From Lentzea tibetensis (lineage in GTDB: Bacteria > Actinomycetota > Actinomycetes > Mycobacteriales > Pseudonocardiaceae), in contig NZ_VOBR01000007.1 in NCBI RefSeq assembly GCF_007845675.1, forward strand, positions 186,001 to 250,000: 64,000 nt of DNA. Reading direction: 5' to 3'. Made by a program: the position numbers and the translations under genes. The first letter of the stretch is position 1, and each line of letters begins with the position of its first letter. Of the stretch, positions 26,757 through 34,927 are shown one piece after another. The notes under the pieces were generated by a model. The model searched no databases. It worked only from the letters and a program-made list of their open reading frames with translations, and had not been told where the DNA came from.

Positions 26757-27270
26757 CCGAGCGCAGCTCTGATCTGCTCGAGCACGTCGCGCGCGGTCTT
26801 CGCCTCGTGGTCGTCACCGAGAGCCTCGAACGTCTCCACGGCTGCTCGCACGGCCTCTTCGGCTTCGTCGGGCCTGTCCATCTCGCTGCAGAGGTTCGCC
26901 TCGTCGTACCGCTTCAACGCCTGGAACGTCGCGCCGATCGAGTTGAGCACGATCATCTTCGTCGACCACTGCCCGAGGTCCTCGCAGAGCCGCAGCGCCT
27001 CAGCGAGGTGCGGCTCGGCCCGCCAGGAGGTGATGGTCGTGCTCGGTGGCCATCCCCACGGCTGCCACCAGTGTGGACCGGTGGCGATCCAGCCACCGCA
27101 GCCCTTCTTCGTGGTCGGCGAAAGGGGCGCTGTCCGCTGCCTCGGCCGTGGCGACGAAATGGCTCAGCACGCGTGTCGTCGCGGCCTCGCACGTGCGTGT
27201 CGATGCGGCCTGCCTGGACCACCGAACCCTGGTTGTGGTCGGTGAAGTCGTTGTCGGTGCCGTCCGTCAC
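26753..27270 (-). pseudogene. Decayed STAND/TPR gene, relative of the 23998-25902 gene
   Basis: Three frames must be joined to read this. From the GTG at 27270 the N-terminus carries SVVQAGRID, like the VxQAG motif of the STAND protein. A second frame then reads LRWLDRHRSTLVAAVG, matching LEWLDDNRATLISAAG of the STAND gene. The third frame ends with a TPR-like tail, SIGATFQALKRYDEA and AVRAAVETFEALGDD. The whole NTPase domain is missing. So this is the remnant of a similar gene after internal deletion and at least two frameshifts. Confidence 0.7.
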
Positions 27271-27306
27271 GGGGCAGTATCGTCACGTGCGGCCAGGTGG
27301 TCGTTT

Positions 27307-27927
27307 TCAGGGGCGGACGAACTCGGCCAGCCAGCGGCCCTCGATGCGCTGAATCCGTTCCGCGCGCAGGCCGTCGGCGAACTGCTCGACCTCTGTCGGC
27401 GTCAGCGGCCACGGCGGGCCGTCCGGGACGGGTGAGTCGTCGTCACGGGCTTCCGCGAGCACGACCAGCTGGTCGCCGGTCAGCCCGGCGACCTGCGCGA
27501 TCGCTTCGGCGTGCAGCGAGATCGGCAGCGACTGCACGGTCAGCGACTCCACGACCAGGTCGAACCCGTGGTGCCATTCGGCGGGCGGGTTGAGGAGGTC
27601 GGCGACCCGGTAGTCGACCGGGCTGTCCGGGAAGCGGCGCCGGATCGTCTCGACCGCGGTCGGTGACACGTCGAACGCCGTCACGGTGAATCCCTTGGCG
27701 GCGAGGAACTCCGAGTCGCGGCCGAGCCCGCACCCGACGACCAGCGCGGACCTGCCGGTGCCGTCGACGTCGCGCGCCCACTCGGCGAGCAGCGGGTGCG
27801 GCGACCCGCGGTCCCACGGCACCTCGGCATGGCCCTGCGCGGCCTGGACGTACAGCTCCTCGAACCAGCCGGTCGGGCTGGCGCCGGCTGCGAGGTGACG
27901 GGTGTGCTCGTCGGCGGAGTTGACCAT
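27307..27927 (-). CDS. Class I SAM-dependent methyltransferase
   Basis: 206-aa cytoplasmic methyltransferase with motif I VVGCGLGRDSEFLA, motif II VTAFDVSPTAV, and FDLVVESLTVQSLP. It resembles the thiopurine S-methyltransferase-like group. Substrate unknown. ATG at 27927. It is followed at 10-nt distance by a small membrane protein gene transcribed the same way. Confidence 0.85.
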   Translation of the reverse strand: MVNSADEHTRHLAAGASPTGWFEELYVQAAQGHAEVPWDRGSPHPLLAEWARDVDGTGRSALVVGCGLGRDSEFLAAKGFTVTAFDVSPTAVETIRRRFPDSPVDYRVADLLNPPAEWHHGFDLVVESLTVQSLPISLHAEAIAQVAGLTGDQLVVLAEARDDDSPVPDGPPWPLTPTEVEQFADGLRAERIQRIEGRWLAEFVRP

Positions 27928-27937
27928 GTTGCCAGTT

Positions 27938-28294
27938 CTACTCCTCGCTGGCGGTCAGGTAGGCGCCGATCACCACATCCAGTGTCTGCCACCCCAGCCG
28001 CCACAGCTGGATCGCGGACGCGCCGAGCGTGGTCGTGCCGATCACCAGCAGGGGAGTGGCGACCCGCGGTTCGCTGATCGTCAACGCCGCAGCCAGCAAC
28101 GTCAGCACACCGATCGTGAACCACAGCGGGAACGTGTCGGTGTGCCGGAACGCCCTGCGGATCTTCGGGCTGTGCGCGGCGAGCGCGGCGCAGATCGCGT
28201 CGCGCTCCTCGTTGGACACGCGGATCGCCTTGTCGGACAACCGGGTCGCGAGCAGTTCGACGGTGAGCGCGGTGCGCGTGACGGGATCACTCAC
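27938..28294 (-). CDS. Small membrane protein, two helices
   Basis: 118-aa protein with two membrane helices (about 58-77 and 84-104) and a charged N-terminal half. Function unknown. The GTG at 28294 overlaps the end of the upstream gene by 8 nt, which decides the start. Confidence 0.65.
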   Translation of the reverse strand: MSDPVTRTALTVELLATRLSDKAIRVSNEERDAICAALAAHSPKIRRAFRHTDTFPLWFTIGVLTLLAAALTISEPRVATPLLVIGTTTLGASAIQLWRLGWQTLDVVIGAYLTASEE

Positions 28295-28592
28295 TCTTCG
28301 GCAACCACAGTCCGGTCGGCTTCGGACGCGCGAGCCTCGGCGCACCCGGCTGGTCAGGACCCGGCAGGTGCAGCAACGCCAGCGCCGTGTCCACAGTCGT
28401 CCCCTCGTACGCCCACACGATGTCCTTGCCGTTCTCGCGCGCGGCGATCGCCTCGTGCTCGTCCCAGATGTGGATGTGGTCGTAGAATCCGAGGTAGCCC
28501 TTCGAACCGACGAGCACGAGGATTTCGCCCGCGTGGTCGTACACCGGTTGGAAGAAGTAGCCGCGCTCGACGAGCGCCTCGAGTTCCCTCAT
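28287..28592 (-). CDS. Small unknown protein (101 aa)
   Basis: 101-aa acidic protein with many aromatic residues (FFQPVYDHAG, LGFYDHIHIWDEHEA, IVWAYEG). No motif recognised and no signal peptide. It may be the first gene of a three-gene unit with the membrane protein and the methyltransferase. Confidence 0.65.
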   Translation of the reverse strand: MRELEALVERGYFFQPVYDHAGEILVLVGSKGYLGFYDHIHIWDEHEAIAARENGKDIVWAYEGTTVDTALALLHLPGPDQPGAPRLARPKPTGLWLPKSE

Positions 28593-28772
28593 GTCGCCAT
28601 TTCCCCGTATGCAGCGGGGACATACAAGCCGCTGACCTGCTACTTTCGGGCGGACTTTCGGTGCCGAACGTCCTCAATGGCCTGCTGCGGCGTGGCTTTC
28701 TGGTGTCCCGGCCGTCCGGATGCTTGGGATCATCGTCGTGCTCGCGAAGGCCGAGTCACGCGTGTCGATCGC

Positions 28773-28778
28773 TAAACT
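28773..28778 (+). promoter_or_regulatory. -10 box before a 16-codon leaderless ORF
   Basis: TAAACT lies six bases before an ATG at 28785, the spacing of a leaderless start. That ATG opens only 16 codons before TGA, out of frame with the downstream NTF2-like gene. Confidence 0.4.
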
Positions 28779-28795
28779 CGCCGCATGGCTGAGCC

Positions 28796-29047
28796 GTGCG
28801 TCCTCGATGCGCAGACAGTCCGGTGGACGAGCTGACCGCCGAGGTCCTCGCGGCAGCGGCCCGCGGCGACTGGGATGCGCTCAAACCGCTGCTGCACCCG
28901 TACCTGCACTGGAGCGATGGAGAGGCGAAGTTGCGCGGTCGCACCAAGGTTCTCGCGCACCTGGCCGCGCATCCGGTAGGCCCGCCGGCGGAAGTCGAGT
29001 TGCGCGATGGACAGGTCTACCGCTGGATCGGCCGTCCAGCGGAGTGA
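28796..29047 (+). CDS. NTF2/SnoaL-like small protein, start uncertain
   Basis: Up to 83 aa. The core from about residue 11 (DELTAEVLAAAARGDWDAL, then LHPYLHWSDG) matches the start of an NTF2-like fold; the ending DGQVYRWIGRPAE is a short final strand. It is shorter than usual NTF2 proteins. There is no ribosome site at the GTG at 28796 or at another GTG at 28823. The only good promoter points at the ATG at 28785, which is out of frame, so a frameshift is possible. Confidence 0.5.
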   Translation: MRPRCADSPVDELTAEVLAAAARGDWDALKPLLHPYLHWSDGEAKLRGRTKVLAHLAAHPVGPPAEVELRDGQVYRWIGRPAE

Positions 29048-29079
29048 AGTGAGAAATCCTCACGCTAGCGTCCGTGCCC

Positions 29080-29646
29080 ATGCTGAGTGCGCTGACGGTG
29101 GCCGCGTTCACCCTGTCCCTTCTCGTGCCGCCGCCGGGGTTCTCGGTTGAAGTGCTGAGCGTCAGCGGGGAGGGTTGTCCTCCTGGTACGGCGCAGGTGG
29201 CGCCGTCGCCGGACAACCAGGCGTTCACCGTGACGTACAGCGACTTCTTGGTGCAGGGCAAGGGTTCTGAGGCCAAGAAGACCTGCGAGCTCCAGCTGCG
29301 GGTGAACCATCCGGCGGACTACACGTACGCCGTCGAGGCGACCGACTACCGCGGTTTCGCGGCGTTGGACGCGGGCACGACCGGCATCAAGAAAGCCAGC
29401 TACCACTTCGTCGGGCACGGGCCGACTCGGCACATCACGAACACCTACGCCGGGCCGATGAGCGACAACTGGCAGGCCACCGACAAGCCCGACCCCGGCA
29501 AGCTGGTGCACGGTCCGTGCAAGCAGAAGAAACCGCTGCGGATCGTCGTCGAGCTGCGGGTGAAGGGGAAGTCCGGCTTCATGTCCATGGACTCCACGGA
29601 CAGCAGTGTGAGCGCGAAGTTCAAGCTGAACTGGAAGAAGTGCTAG
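29080..29646 (+). CDS. Secreted DUF4360-type protein
   Basis: 188-aa exported protein. Signal peptide MLSALTVAAFTLSLLV, then a beta-rich region with SGEGCPPGTAQVAPSPDNQA, typical of DUF4360, and two conserved Cys pairs (C near 30 and 67; C near 146 and at the end). Function unknown; the family is common in filamentous actinomycetes and fungi. The ATG at 29080 follows a TAGCGT -10 box at 29066-29071 with leaderless spacing. Confidence 0.85.
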   Translation: MLSALTVAAFTLSLLVPPPGFSVEVLSVSGEGCPPGTAQVAPSPDNQAFTVTYSDFLVQGKGSEAKKTCELQLRVNHPADYTYAVEATDYRGFAALDAGTTGIKKASYHFVGHGPTRHITNTYAGPMSDNWQATDKPDPGKLVHGPCKQKKPLRIVVELRVKGKSGFMSMDSTDSSVSAKFKLNWKKC

Positions 29647-29651
29647 CGGTC

Positions 29652-29680
29652 GCACACTCCGACCATCAGCCGGAGTGTGC
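29652..29680 (+). terminator. Hairpin after the DUF4360 gene
   Basis: Perfect 10-bp stem, GCACACTCCG and CGGAGTGTGC, with a 9-nt loop, six bases after the stop codon. No U-tract. Confidence 0.7.
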
Positions 29681-29889
29681 TGCCGCAGGCGCCACGCGGT
29701 TCGGGGGAACTGCGCGTCGATCCTCCCGGACTTGACGGGCTTCGCCCGACACGAGGCGTCCCTCCGGGCCGCGTCGTACCGAGGAATCTGCCGCGGCGAT
29801 GCGGTGGTCCGATCCGCCACTCGCCTTTCGCGGTTCTGGTTGCACCGGATCCGTGGCTGCTGGCCGGCGCTCACCTCTTCGTCCTTTTT

Positions 29890-31014
29890 TCAGAAGGGTG
29901 GAATGTCGGCAAAGCCCGCCAATACCGGCTCTGGTTCGGTGACATATGTCTTTCCCGCTGGGCTTCGGTGGACGAACCTGCCCGGTGACGGCTGTGTGAC
30001 CACCCAGTCCGATTCGTGCTTCAACCGGTGGCGGCGTTTGCAATACGCGCCACAATTGTCCGCCGACGTCGCACCCTCAGGGAATGGGGTCGTGTGGTCG
30101 ATTTCGCAGCGCTGCGCCTGCCGCATACACCCCGGGAATCGACACGTCTTGTCACGCGCCCAAATGGACTTCCGCAGCGCGGCCGGAGGCTTGTAGGTGA
30201 TCCGCCCGAAGTCCAGCAACTTCCCGTCCACCGGATCGGTCAACAACCGGCTCCACGTCGCATCCCCAGCCAACTCGCGGGCGAGTGACGCGCTGATCGG
30301 CCCGTACCCGGCGAGCTCGGCGGCCTCCTCGTCCAAACCCATCAACGTCGTCGCGGACACCGTCACATACAGGTTGACCTTGACGCTGCTGGAACCGTCC
30401 GGCGTCGCCAGCAACAGATCCGCGACCACATCCGCGCGTCGCTGATTGAGCGTGCGGGTGTCACCCGGTGTCTTCGCCCGCCTGGCCAACACATCCACCC
30501 GATGCGCGATCGCCGTCCCCTGCTCCGCGGGCAATACCGCCGACAACCGGGCCATCTCATCCTCGAGCGGCTCGAACCACGCCACCCGCTGCGCCCGCTT
30601 CTCCGCCCTGCGCTCCTCCCACCCCTGCGGGTCGACCTTCATCACGAGCCGCCGAGCACGCGCCCGCATCTGCTGCCCCGTCTGCTCCGGCGCTTTCGCC
30701 AGCACCCGCTCCTCCACGACACGGACCTGCTCGTCCGAGAGCGGCCTGGTCAGATCATTCAAAGTACGAGCCTTGTACAGGTCGATCTCCCCGCGCTGCA
30801 GAGCATCGACCGTATCCGGCAACCTGGTCACCAAATCCTCAGCGAGCGCCAACTGACTCACCGCCCAGCCCGACGTCCATCTCATCCACGCCGCCACCTC
30901 ATCAGCAGCGAACTCATCCCGCCGCCGCGACTGAGCAAACTCAGCCAACGCCCGCACCATACGAGCCTGCCAATAATCAATCCCCCGCTGACACTCCCGA
31001 ATGGAGTCCAGCAC
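29890..31014 (-). CDS. DUF222/HNH endonuclease-like protein (13E12 type)
   Basis: 374-aa protein. An N-terminal DUF222 region (about 1-250) is followed by a C-terminal HNH domain: RDKTCRFPGCMRQAQRCEID, then HTTPFPEGATSADN and a final His. The paired Cys residues bind structural zinc. The family is multi-copy in actinobacteria and often mobile. The GTG at 31014 has GAGGTGGG upstream. The flanking 29681-29889 stretch holds nothing I recognise beyond a short T-run at about 29884-29889. Confidence 0.85.
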   Translation of the reverse strand: MLDSIRECQRGIDYWQARMVRALAEFAQSRRRDEFAADEVAAWMRWTSGWAVSQLALAEDLVTRLPDTVDALQRGEIDLYKARTLNDLTRPLSDEQVRVVEERVLAKAPEQTGQQMRARARRLVMKVDPQGWEERRAEKRAQRVAWFEPLEDEMARLSAVLPAEQGTAIAHRVDVLARRAKTPGDTRTLNQRRADVVADLLLATPDGSSSVKVNLYVTVSATTLMGLDEEAAELAGYGPISASLARELAGDATWSRLLTDPVDGKLLDFGRITYKPPAALRKSIWARDKTCRFPGCMRQAQRCEIDHTTPFPEGATSADNCGAYCKRRHRLKHESDWVVTQPSPGRFVHRSPAGKTYVTEPEPVLAGFADIPPF

Positions 31015-31138
31015 CCCACCTCACCCATGCCGCCAATATTACCGCAGAACAAGCCTGCCAAATTAACTCGACTCAGTGAAAATAGAAAATGATCAAGCTG
31101 TCCGAAAATCGCTGGCACCAGATGAAACCATCGACTCC

Positions 31139-31900
31139 ATGAGCACCGAGATCACCGCGCACTACGCAGACGGAGTCGAACGCACGAGGCTGACCCGCTC
31201 CCCGCACGGACGCCTGGAGTTCCTGCGCACACAGGAGATCCTGCGCCGCACGCTGCCGAAGAACGCGAAGGTGCTGGACGTGGGCGGCGCGATGGGCGTC
31301 CACGCGGAATGGTTGGCCCAGGACGGCCACCGGGTCCACCTGATCGACCCCGTCCCCGACCACGTCGAAGCCGCCGCTCAGCTGCCGGGCGTCACGGCGG
31401 CCATCGGTGACGCCCGGCAGCTCGACACAGAAGACAACAGCGTCGACGTGGTTCTGCTCTTCGGCCCGCTCTACCACCTCACGGACCCCCGGGACCGGCA
31501 AACGGCCATCGGCGAGGCGAAGCGAGTGCTCCGAACAGGGGGCCAGGTGTTCGCGGCAGGCATCAGCCGCTACCTGACGCTCATGGAACTCGGCACGAAC
31601 GGCGGAATAACCCAGATCAATGAGTCCGATGTGGACGAAGTGGTGAGAACCGGCCGCTACAACGAGCACGCGGGCTTCGTCGAGACGCACTTCCACACGG
31701 CGGACGAGCTGGCCCAAGAACTAGGGGGCTTCAGCGACATCACCGTGTTCGGCGTCGAAGGACCGGCGTGGCCGACCCTTGACGCCACGAACAACGACGA
31801 ACACATCGACGGTGCGATCAGGGCGGCGCGGCTGGTCGAGACCGATCCGCACCTGATCCACGCCAGCGCTCACCTGCTGGCCCGCGCCCGGTTGACGTAG
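31139..31900 (+). CDS. SAM-dependent methyltransferase
   Basis: 253-aa class I methyltransferase: motif I VLDVGGAMGVHAEWL, then VHLIDPVPDHV, and VVLLFGPLYHLTDP. Substrate unknown. I prefer the ATG at 31139, which gives the usual N-terminus (MSTEITAHYADG); an in-frame GTG at 31076 would add 21 poorly conserved residues. The 3' end overlaps the convergent MerR gene by 31 bp. Confidence 0.84.
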   Translation: MSTEITAHYADGVERTRLTRSPHGRLEFLRTQEILRRTLPKNAKVLDVGGAMGVHAEWLAQDGHRVHLIDPVPDHVEAAAQLPGVTAAIGDARQLDTEDNSVDVVLLFGPLYHLTDPRDRQTAIGEAKRVLRTGGQVFAAGISRYLTLMELGTNGGITQINESDVDEVVRTGRYNEHAGFVETHFHTADELAQELGGFSDITVFGVEGPAWPTLDATNNDEHIDGAIRAARLVETDPHLIHASAHLLARARLT

Positions 31901-32577
31901 TCGACGAGGCCATCGTCAGCCGGCCAGCCGACCTGGGTGCTGATGGTGGCCTTGTTCTCCTTCCACGACGCCGCGGCGGCGGCCTTGATCGCGGGGTCGT
32001 CGCCGGTGAACTTGGCTCCGAGCTGGTCCCACTTGAGCGACAGCGACTGCACGGCCGGATCGTCGACGGGGGTTCCGGCGTTCATGTGTTCCCGCAAGGA
32101 AGAAGCCAGCCCGAACCACTCGGTCTTCAGCGCCTCGACCGCCTCGGGGCCCATGGAGGCGGCGCGCGAGCGCAACGCGGTCAGCTGCTCGGCGGTGAAG
32201 TAGCTCTCGTACACGGACATCATCTCCAAAGTGGTCAAAAGGGACTCGGTGTCGTCGTGACGCAACAGGTCCGCGACCCGTGAGCGCAGCTGGTCGAGCT
32301 TCGCCGCCTGGGCGTTCAGCGCGGCGAGCTGCGCGGTGAACAGCGAGTGCAATGAGTCCGAAAAGGACAGCATCGAGCGGATGTCGTCCAGGCCGAAACC
32401 CAGCTGCCGCAACGTTCTCACCCGATACAGCAGGCGCACGTCCGCCTCGGTGTAGCGGCGGTGCCCGGACGGCGTCCGCTCCGAAGCGGACACCAGCCCG
32501 ATCTCGTCGTAGTGGTACAGCGTGCGGATCGTCAGGCCCGATGCGCGGGCCAGGTCTCCGATGCTCCATCGCGTCAC
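31870..32577 (-). CDS. MerR-family regulator with TipAS-like domain
   Basis: 235-aa regulator. MerR HTH at 1-70 (WSIGDLARASGLTIRTLYHY, then SGHRRYTEADVRLLYRV), a linker helix, and a C-terminal TipAS antibiotic-recognition-like domain (about 125-235, with YFTAEQLTALRSR). TipAL-type proteins sense thiopeptides or other small molecules. The GTG at 32577 sits seven bases after the -10 box, so the mRNA is probably leaderless and the gene autoregulated. Confidence 0.9.
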   Translation of the reverse strand: MTRWSIGDLARASGLTIRTLYHYDEIGLVSASERTPSGHRRYTEADVRLLYRVRTLRQLGFGLDDIRSMLSFSDSLHSLFTAQLAALNAQAAKLDQLRSRVADLLRHDDTESLLTTLEMMSVYESYFTAEQLTALRSRAASMGPEAVEALKTEWFGLASSLREHMNAGTPVDDPAVQSLSLKWDQLGAKFTGDDPAIKAAAAASWKENKATISTQVGWPADDGLVDYVNRARASR

Positions 32578-32584
32578 GTCGCCG

Positions 32585-32615
32585 ACGGTAGAACCTCCCG
32601 TTACGGGAGGTGCAA
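32585..32615 (-). promoter_or_regulatory. MerR-type promoter and operator
   Basis: On the minus strand: -35 TTGCAC (32615-32610), 19-bp spacer, -10 TACCGT (32590-32585), and seven bases to the GTG of the MerR gene. The spacer contains a perfect palindrome, arms ACCTCCCGT and ACGGGAGGT around one base (32593-32611). A 19-bp spacer with a dyad between -35 and -10 is the hallmark of MerR-activated promoters. Confidence 0.85.
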
Positions 32616-32707
32616 GTCCCTAATCACCTGATCGAGTGGGTATAGATGCGAACCGGGCGTGCCGATGAAAACGAAGATCGGTCCCCGAAAACCACGTGAG
32701 GAAAACT

Positions 32708-33178
32708 GTGTCTCGTTCCGGACTGTTCCGTGCCGCCGCTCTGCTCGCCGCGGGTGTGTCTCCGCTCCTCGTTGGCGCAGCCAGCGCGGCCGAGACCCCT
32801 GACCTGAAGGGCATCGCCCCTGAGGCCGCGGCCGCCGAGAAGGTCGCCCCGCTGATCCAGGACGCCAGCAAGACGACGAACCCGCTCGACGCCGCCAAGG
32901 GCGTCAAGCTGCCTTCGGTGAAGGCTCCGGTTGCGAACCCGGCGCAGGTCAAGGCCCCCGAGGCCCCGGCTGCCGAGCGCTCGCTGCCCGCCGGTCTCCC
33001 CGGTCTCCCGGTCCCCGCCGACCTCCCGGCCCCCGGTGACCTGCCGATCGGCACGCTGCCGACGCTGCCCGACACCAACGCCGTCCCGGACGCCAAGGTC
33101 GGCGACGTGAAGGTTCCGGCCGTCTCCAAGCTGCCGGGTGTCGAGAGCGTTCAGGGCCAGCTGCCGCCGCTCGGCTGA
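32708..33178 (+). CDS. Secreted Pro/Ala-rich protein
   Basis: 156 aa. Signal peptide of about 27 residues ending in GAASA, then a Pro-, Ala- and Lys-rich region without cysteine and with repeated xPxP units such as GLPGLPVPADLPAPGDLP. Probably unfolded, in or near the cell wall. The GTG at 32708 has GAGGAA seven bases upstream; an in-frame GTG at 32696 overlaps that ribosome site and is less likely. Function unknown. Confidence 0.75.
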   Translation: MSRSGLFRAAALLAAGVSPLLVGAASAAETPDLKGIAPEAAAAEKVAPLIQDASKTTNPLDAAKGVKLPSVKAPVANPAQVKAPEAPAAERSLPAGLPGLPVPADLPAPGDLPIGTLPTLPDTNAVPDAKVGDVKVPAVSKLPGVESVQGQLPPLG

Positions 33179-33192
33179 GAATCGTGAGAATC

Positions 33193-33228
33193 GGGCCCAT
33201 GACGCGGTGGCACCCGCGTCATGGGCCC
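33193..33228. terminator. Bidirectional hairpin
   Basis: Perfect 15-bp stem, GGGCCCATGACGCGG and its complement, with a 6-nt loop. It lies between the secreted protein gene and the convergent pucR-type gene, whose last codons overlap it. Confidence 0.75.
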
Positions 33229-34820
33229 ATCTCGTGCACCAGCAACGCCACGTAGAGCGACAACACCGACTCCGGGTCCTCCAGCGACACCCCGAGCACC
33301 TGCTCGATCCGGGACAGCTGCTGGTAGAACGCCGTGCGCGAGAGGTGCGCCGCCGAGGCGGCCGCCGACTTGTTGCCGCCGTGCTCGCACAGGCACCGCA
33401 ACAGCTCGACCAGCCTGCTGCCCTGCGCCGTGTCGCGCGACAGCAACGGCCCCAGCTCGCGGTCCGCGAATGCGCGCACCCGCTCGTCGTCCCGCAGCAG
33501 GTGCAGCAGTCCGCGCAGCCGGACGTCGTCGAGCCGGTGGTACAGCTGGGATCCCGGTGAGCGCAGCGCCGCACCCGCGACGTGCGCCGCCTCGCCGAGC
33601 GAACGCCGGACGTCGACCGACGACGACACGGTCGTGCCGACGGCGATGACGACCGAACCCGCAGCCGTGCGGTGGATCTCGCGCGCGACCTTGCGCAGAA
33701 CCCCTTCCACGCCAACGGTCAGCGGCACCGACAACAACGCGCGCACGGACGTCTCGTCCACGACGCCGACCAGCGCGGCCACCGTCACCCGGCGCGCCGC
33801 CAGCGCGGTCGCCTCGGCCAGGTCGCGCAGCACCTCCTGCGTCGCAAGGGTTTGCGCGGACGGGATCGCGCTCGACGGCCGGATCGCGACACCGACGAGC
33901 TGACGTCGTTCGAGCGGAACGCCCAGCGCCGCCGCCCGCGCGCCGAGATCGGGTGAGAGCGGTGCCTGGCCGAGCAGCTGGGCGAGCAGCGTGCGGTGAG
34001 TCTGGCGCTCCAGCGACTCCCGGTCCCGCGCGACGAGCCGGTGCACGGCCAGCGCGGACGCGGCGCGTTCGGCGACGACGACGTGCCGGTGCGGCGGAGC
34101 CTCGGGGGAGAGCAGCACGAGCCGTCCCCAGTCCGCGCCCCGTGCGCCGACCACGGTGACCAGCCAGCCGGACGTCGCGTGGTACGCCGTGCGCTCCGAG
34201 ACGGTGACCGCGCGCGAGCGCGAGCCCCAGTCGTCGAGCAGCTCGGACGGATCCTGACCAGCGGCGTCGTACGCGAGCACGTCGTGGCCGAGCGTCTCGA
34301 GCACGACCGGCAGCCCGGACGTGCGCGCCACCTCGCGCAGCACCTCGGACGGCTCGGCGCCGGCGACTGTGAGCGCGGTGAACGTCTCGTGCACCTGCTC
34401 GGCGGCCCGCAGCTCGGCGAGCTGGGCGTCCACGATCAGCGCGACGACGGCCTCGGTGACCGACACGTACCTGGTCTCCTGCGCGAGCGTGACCAGCGGC
34501 AACCCGTGCCGCTCGGCCGCGTCGACCAGCGCCTGCGGCACGTCGTCGCGCCAGCGGCGGCCGAGCTCCAGCACCAGGCCGGCCACCCCGACCTCGGCGA
34601 GGTCGTCGACGTAGCTGGTCAGTGCGTTGTCGTCGGACCCGAGCAGCACGCCGGTGGTGAGCACCAACTCGCCGCCGCGCAGCAGTGGCGCGATGTCTGC
34701 GACCTCGGCCACATGGACCCAGCGGACGCGCCGCTGCATCCCGGCCGAGCCCGCCACGACACGCGGTTTTCCCTGTCGCACGATCGGCAGTGCGACCACT
34801 TCGGCGACCGTCGGGTACAT
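33219..34820 (-). CDS. PucR-family transcriptional regulator
   Basis: 533-aa regulator. N-terminal PucR domain (MYPTVAEVVALP, then GGELVLTTG), a GGDEF-like middle, and a C-terminal PucR helix-turn-helix (EHGGNKSAAASAAHLSRTAF). PucR proteins regulate purine, allantoin and pyrimidine or beta-alanine catabolism. It is divergent from the aminotransferase gene, its likely target. I use the ATG at 34820 because a TACGTT box (34832-34827) ends seven bases before it; a GTG at 34826 is in frame. Confidence 0.9.
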   Translation of the reverse strand: MYPTVAEVVALPIVRQGKPRVVAGSAGMQRRVRWVHVAEVADIAPLLRGGELVLTTGVLLGSDDNALTSYVDDLAEVGVAGLVLELGRRWRDDVPQALVDAAERHGLPLVTLAQETRYVSVTEAVVALIVDAQLAELRAAEQVHETFTALTVAGAEPSEVLREVARTSGLPVVLETLGHDVLAYDAAGQDPSELLDDWGSRSRAVTVSERTAYHATSGWLVTVVGARGADWGRLVLLSPEAPPHRHVVVAERAASALAVHRLVARDRESLERQTHRTLLAQLLGQAPLSPDLGARAAALGVPLERRQLVGVAIRPSSAIPSAQTLATQEVLRDLAEATALAARRVTVAALVGVVDETSVRALLSVPLTVGVEGVLRKVAREIHRTAAGSVVIAVGTTVSSSVDVRRSLGEAAHVAGAALRSPGSQLYHRLDDVRLRGLLHLLRDDERVRAFADRELGPLLSRDTAQGSRLVELLRCLCEHGGNKSAAASAAHLSRTAFYQQLSRIEQVLGVSLEDPESVLSLYVALLVHEMGP

Positions 34821-34927
34821 GAACACAACGTAATGCGAATCCCCCGATCCCGGTACAGGTTGTCCATGGCGGGGAACCGCTCGCGCGGACAGACTCCGAC
34901 GTAGGCGGAACGACCCTGGAGGACGTG

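Noticed and set aside
29890-31014. The DUF222/HNH gene as a group II intron or homing endonuclease
   Set aside because: No intron or intein structure flanks it and it is a complete stand-alone gene.
30468-31092. Overlapping plus-strand Pro/Ser-rich frames over the HNH gene
   Set aside because: Shadows of the DUF222/HNH coding sequence; no ribosome site or motif.
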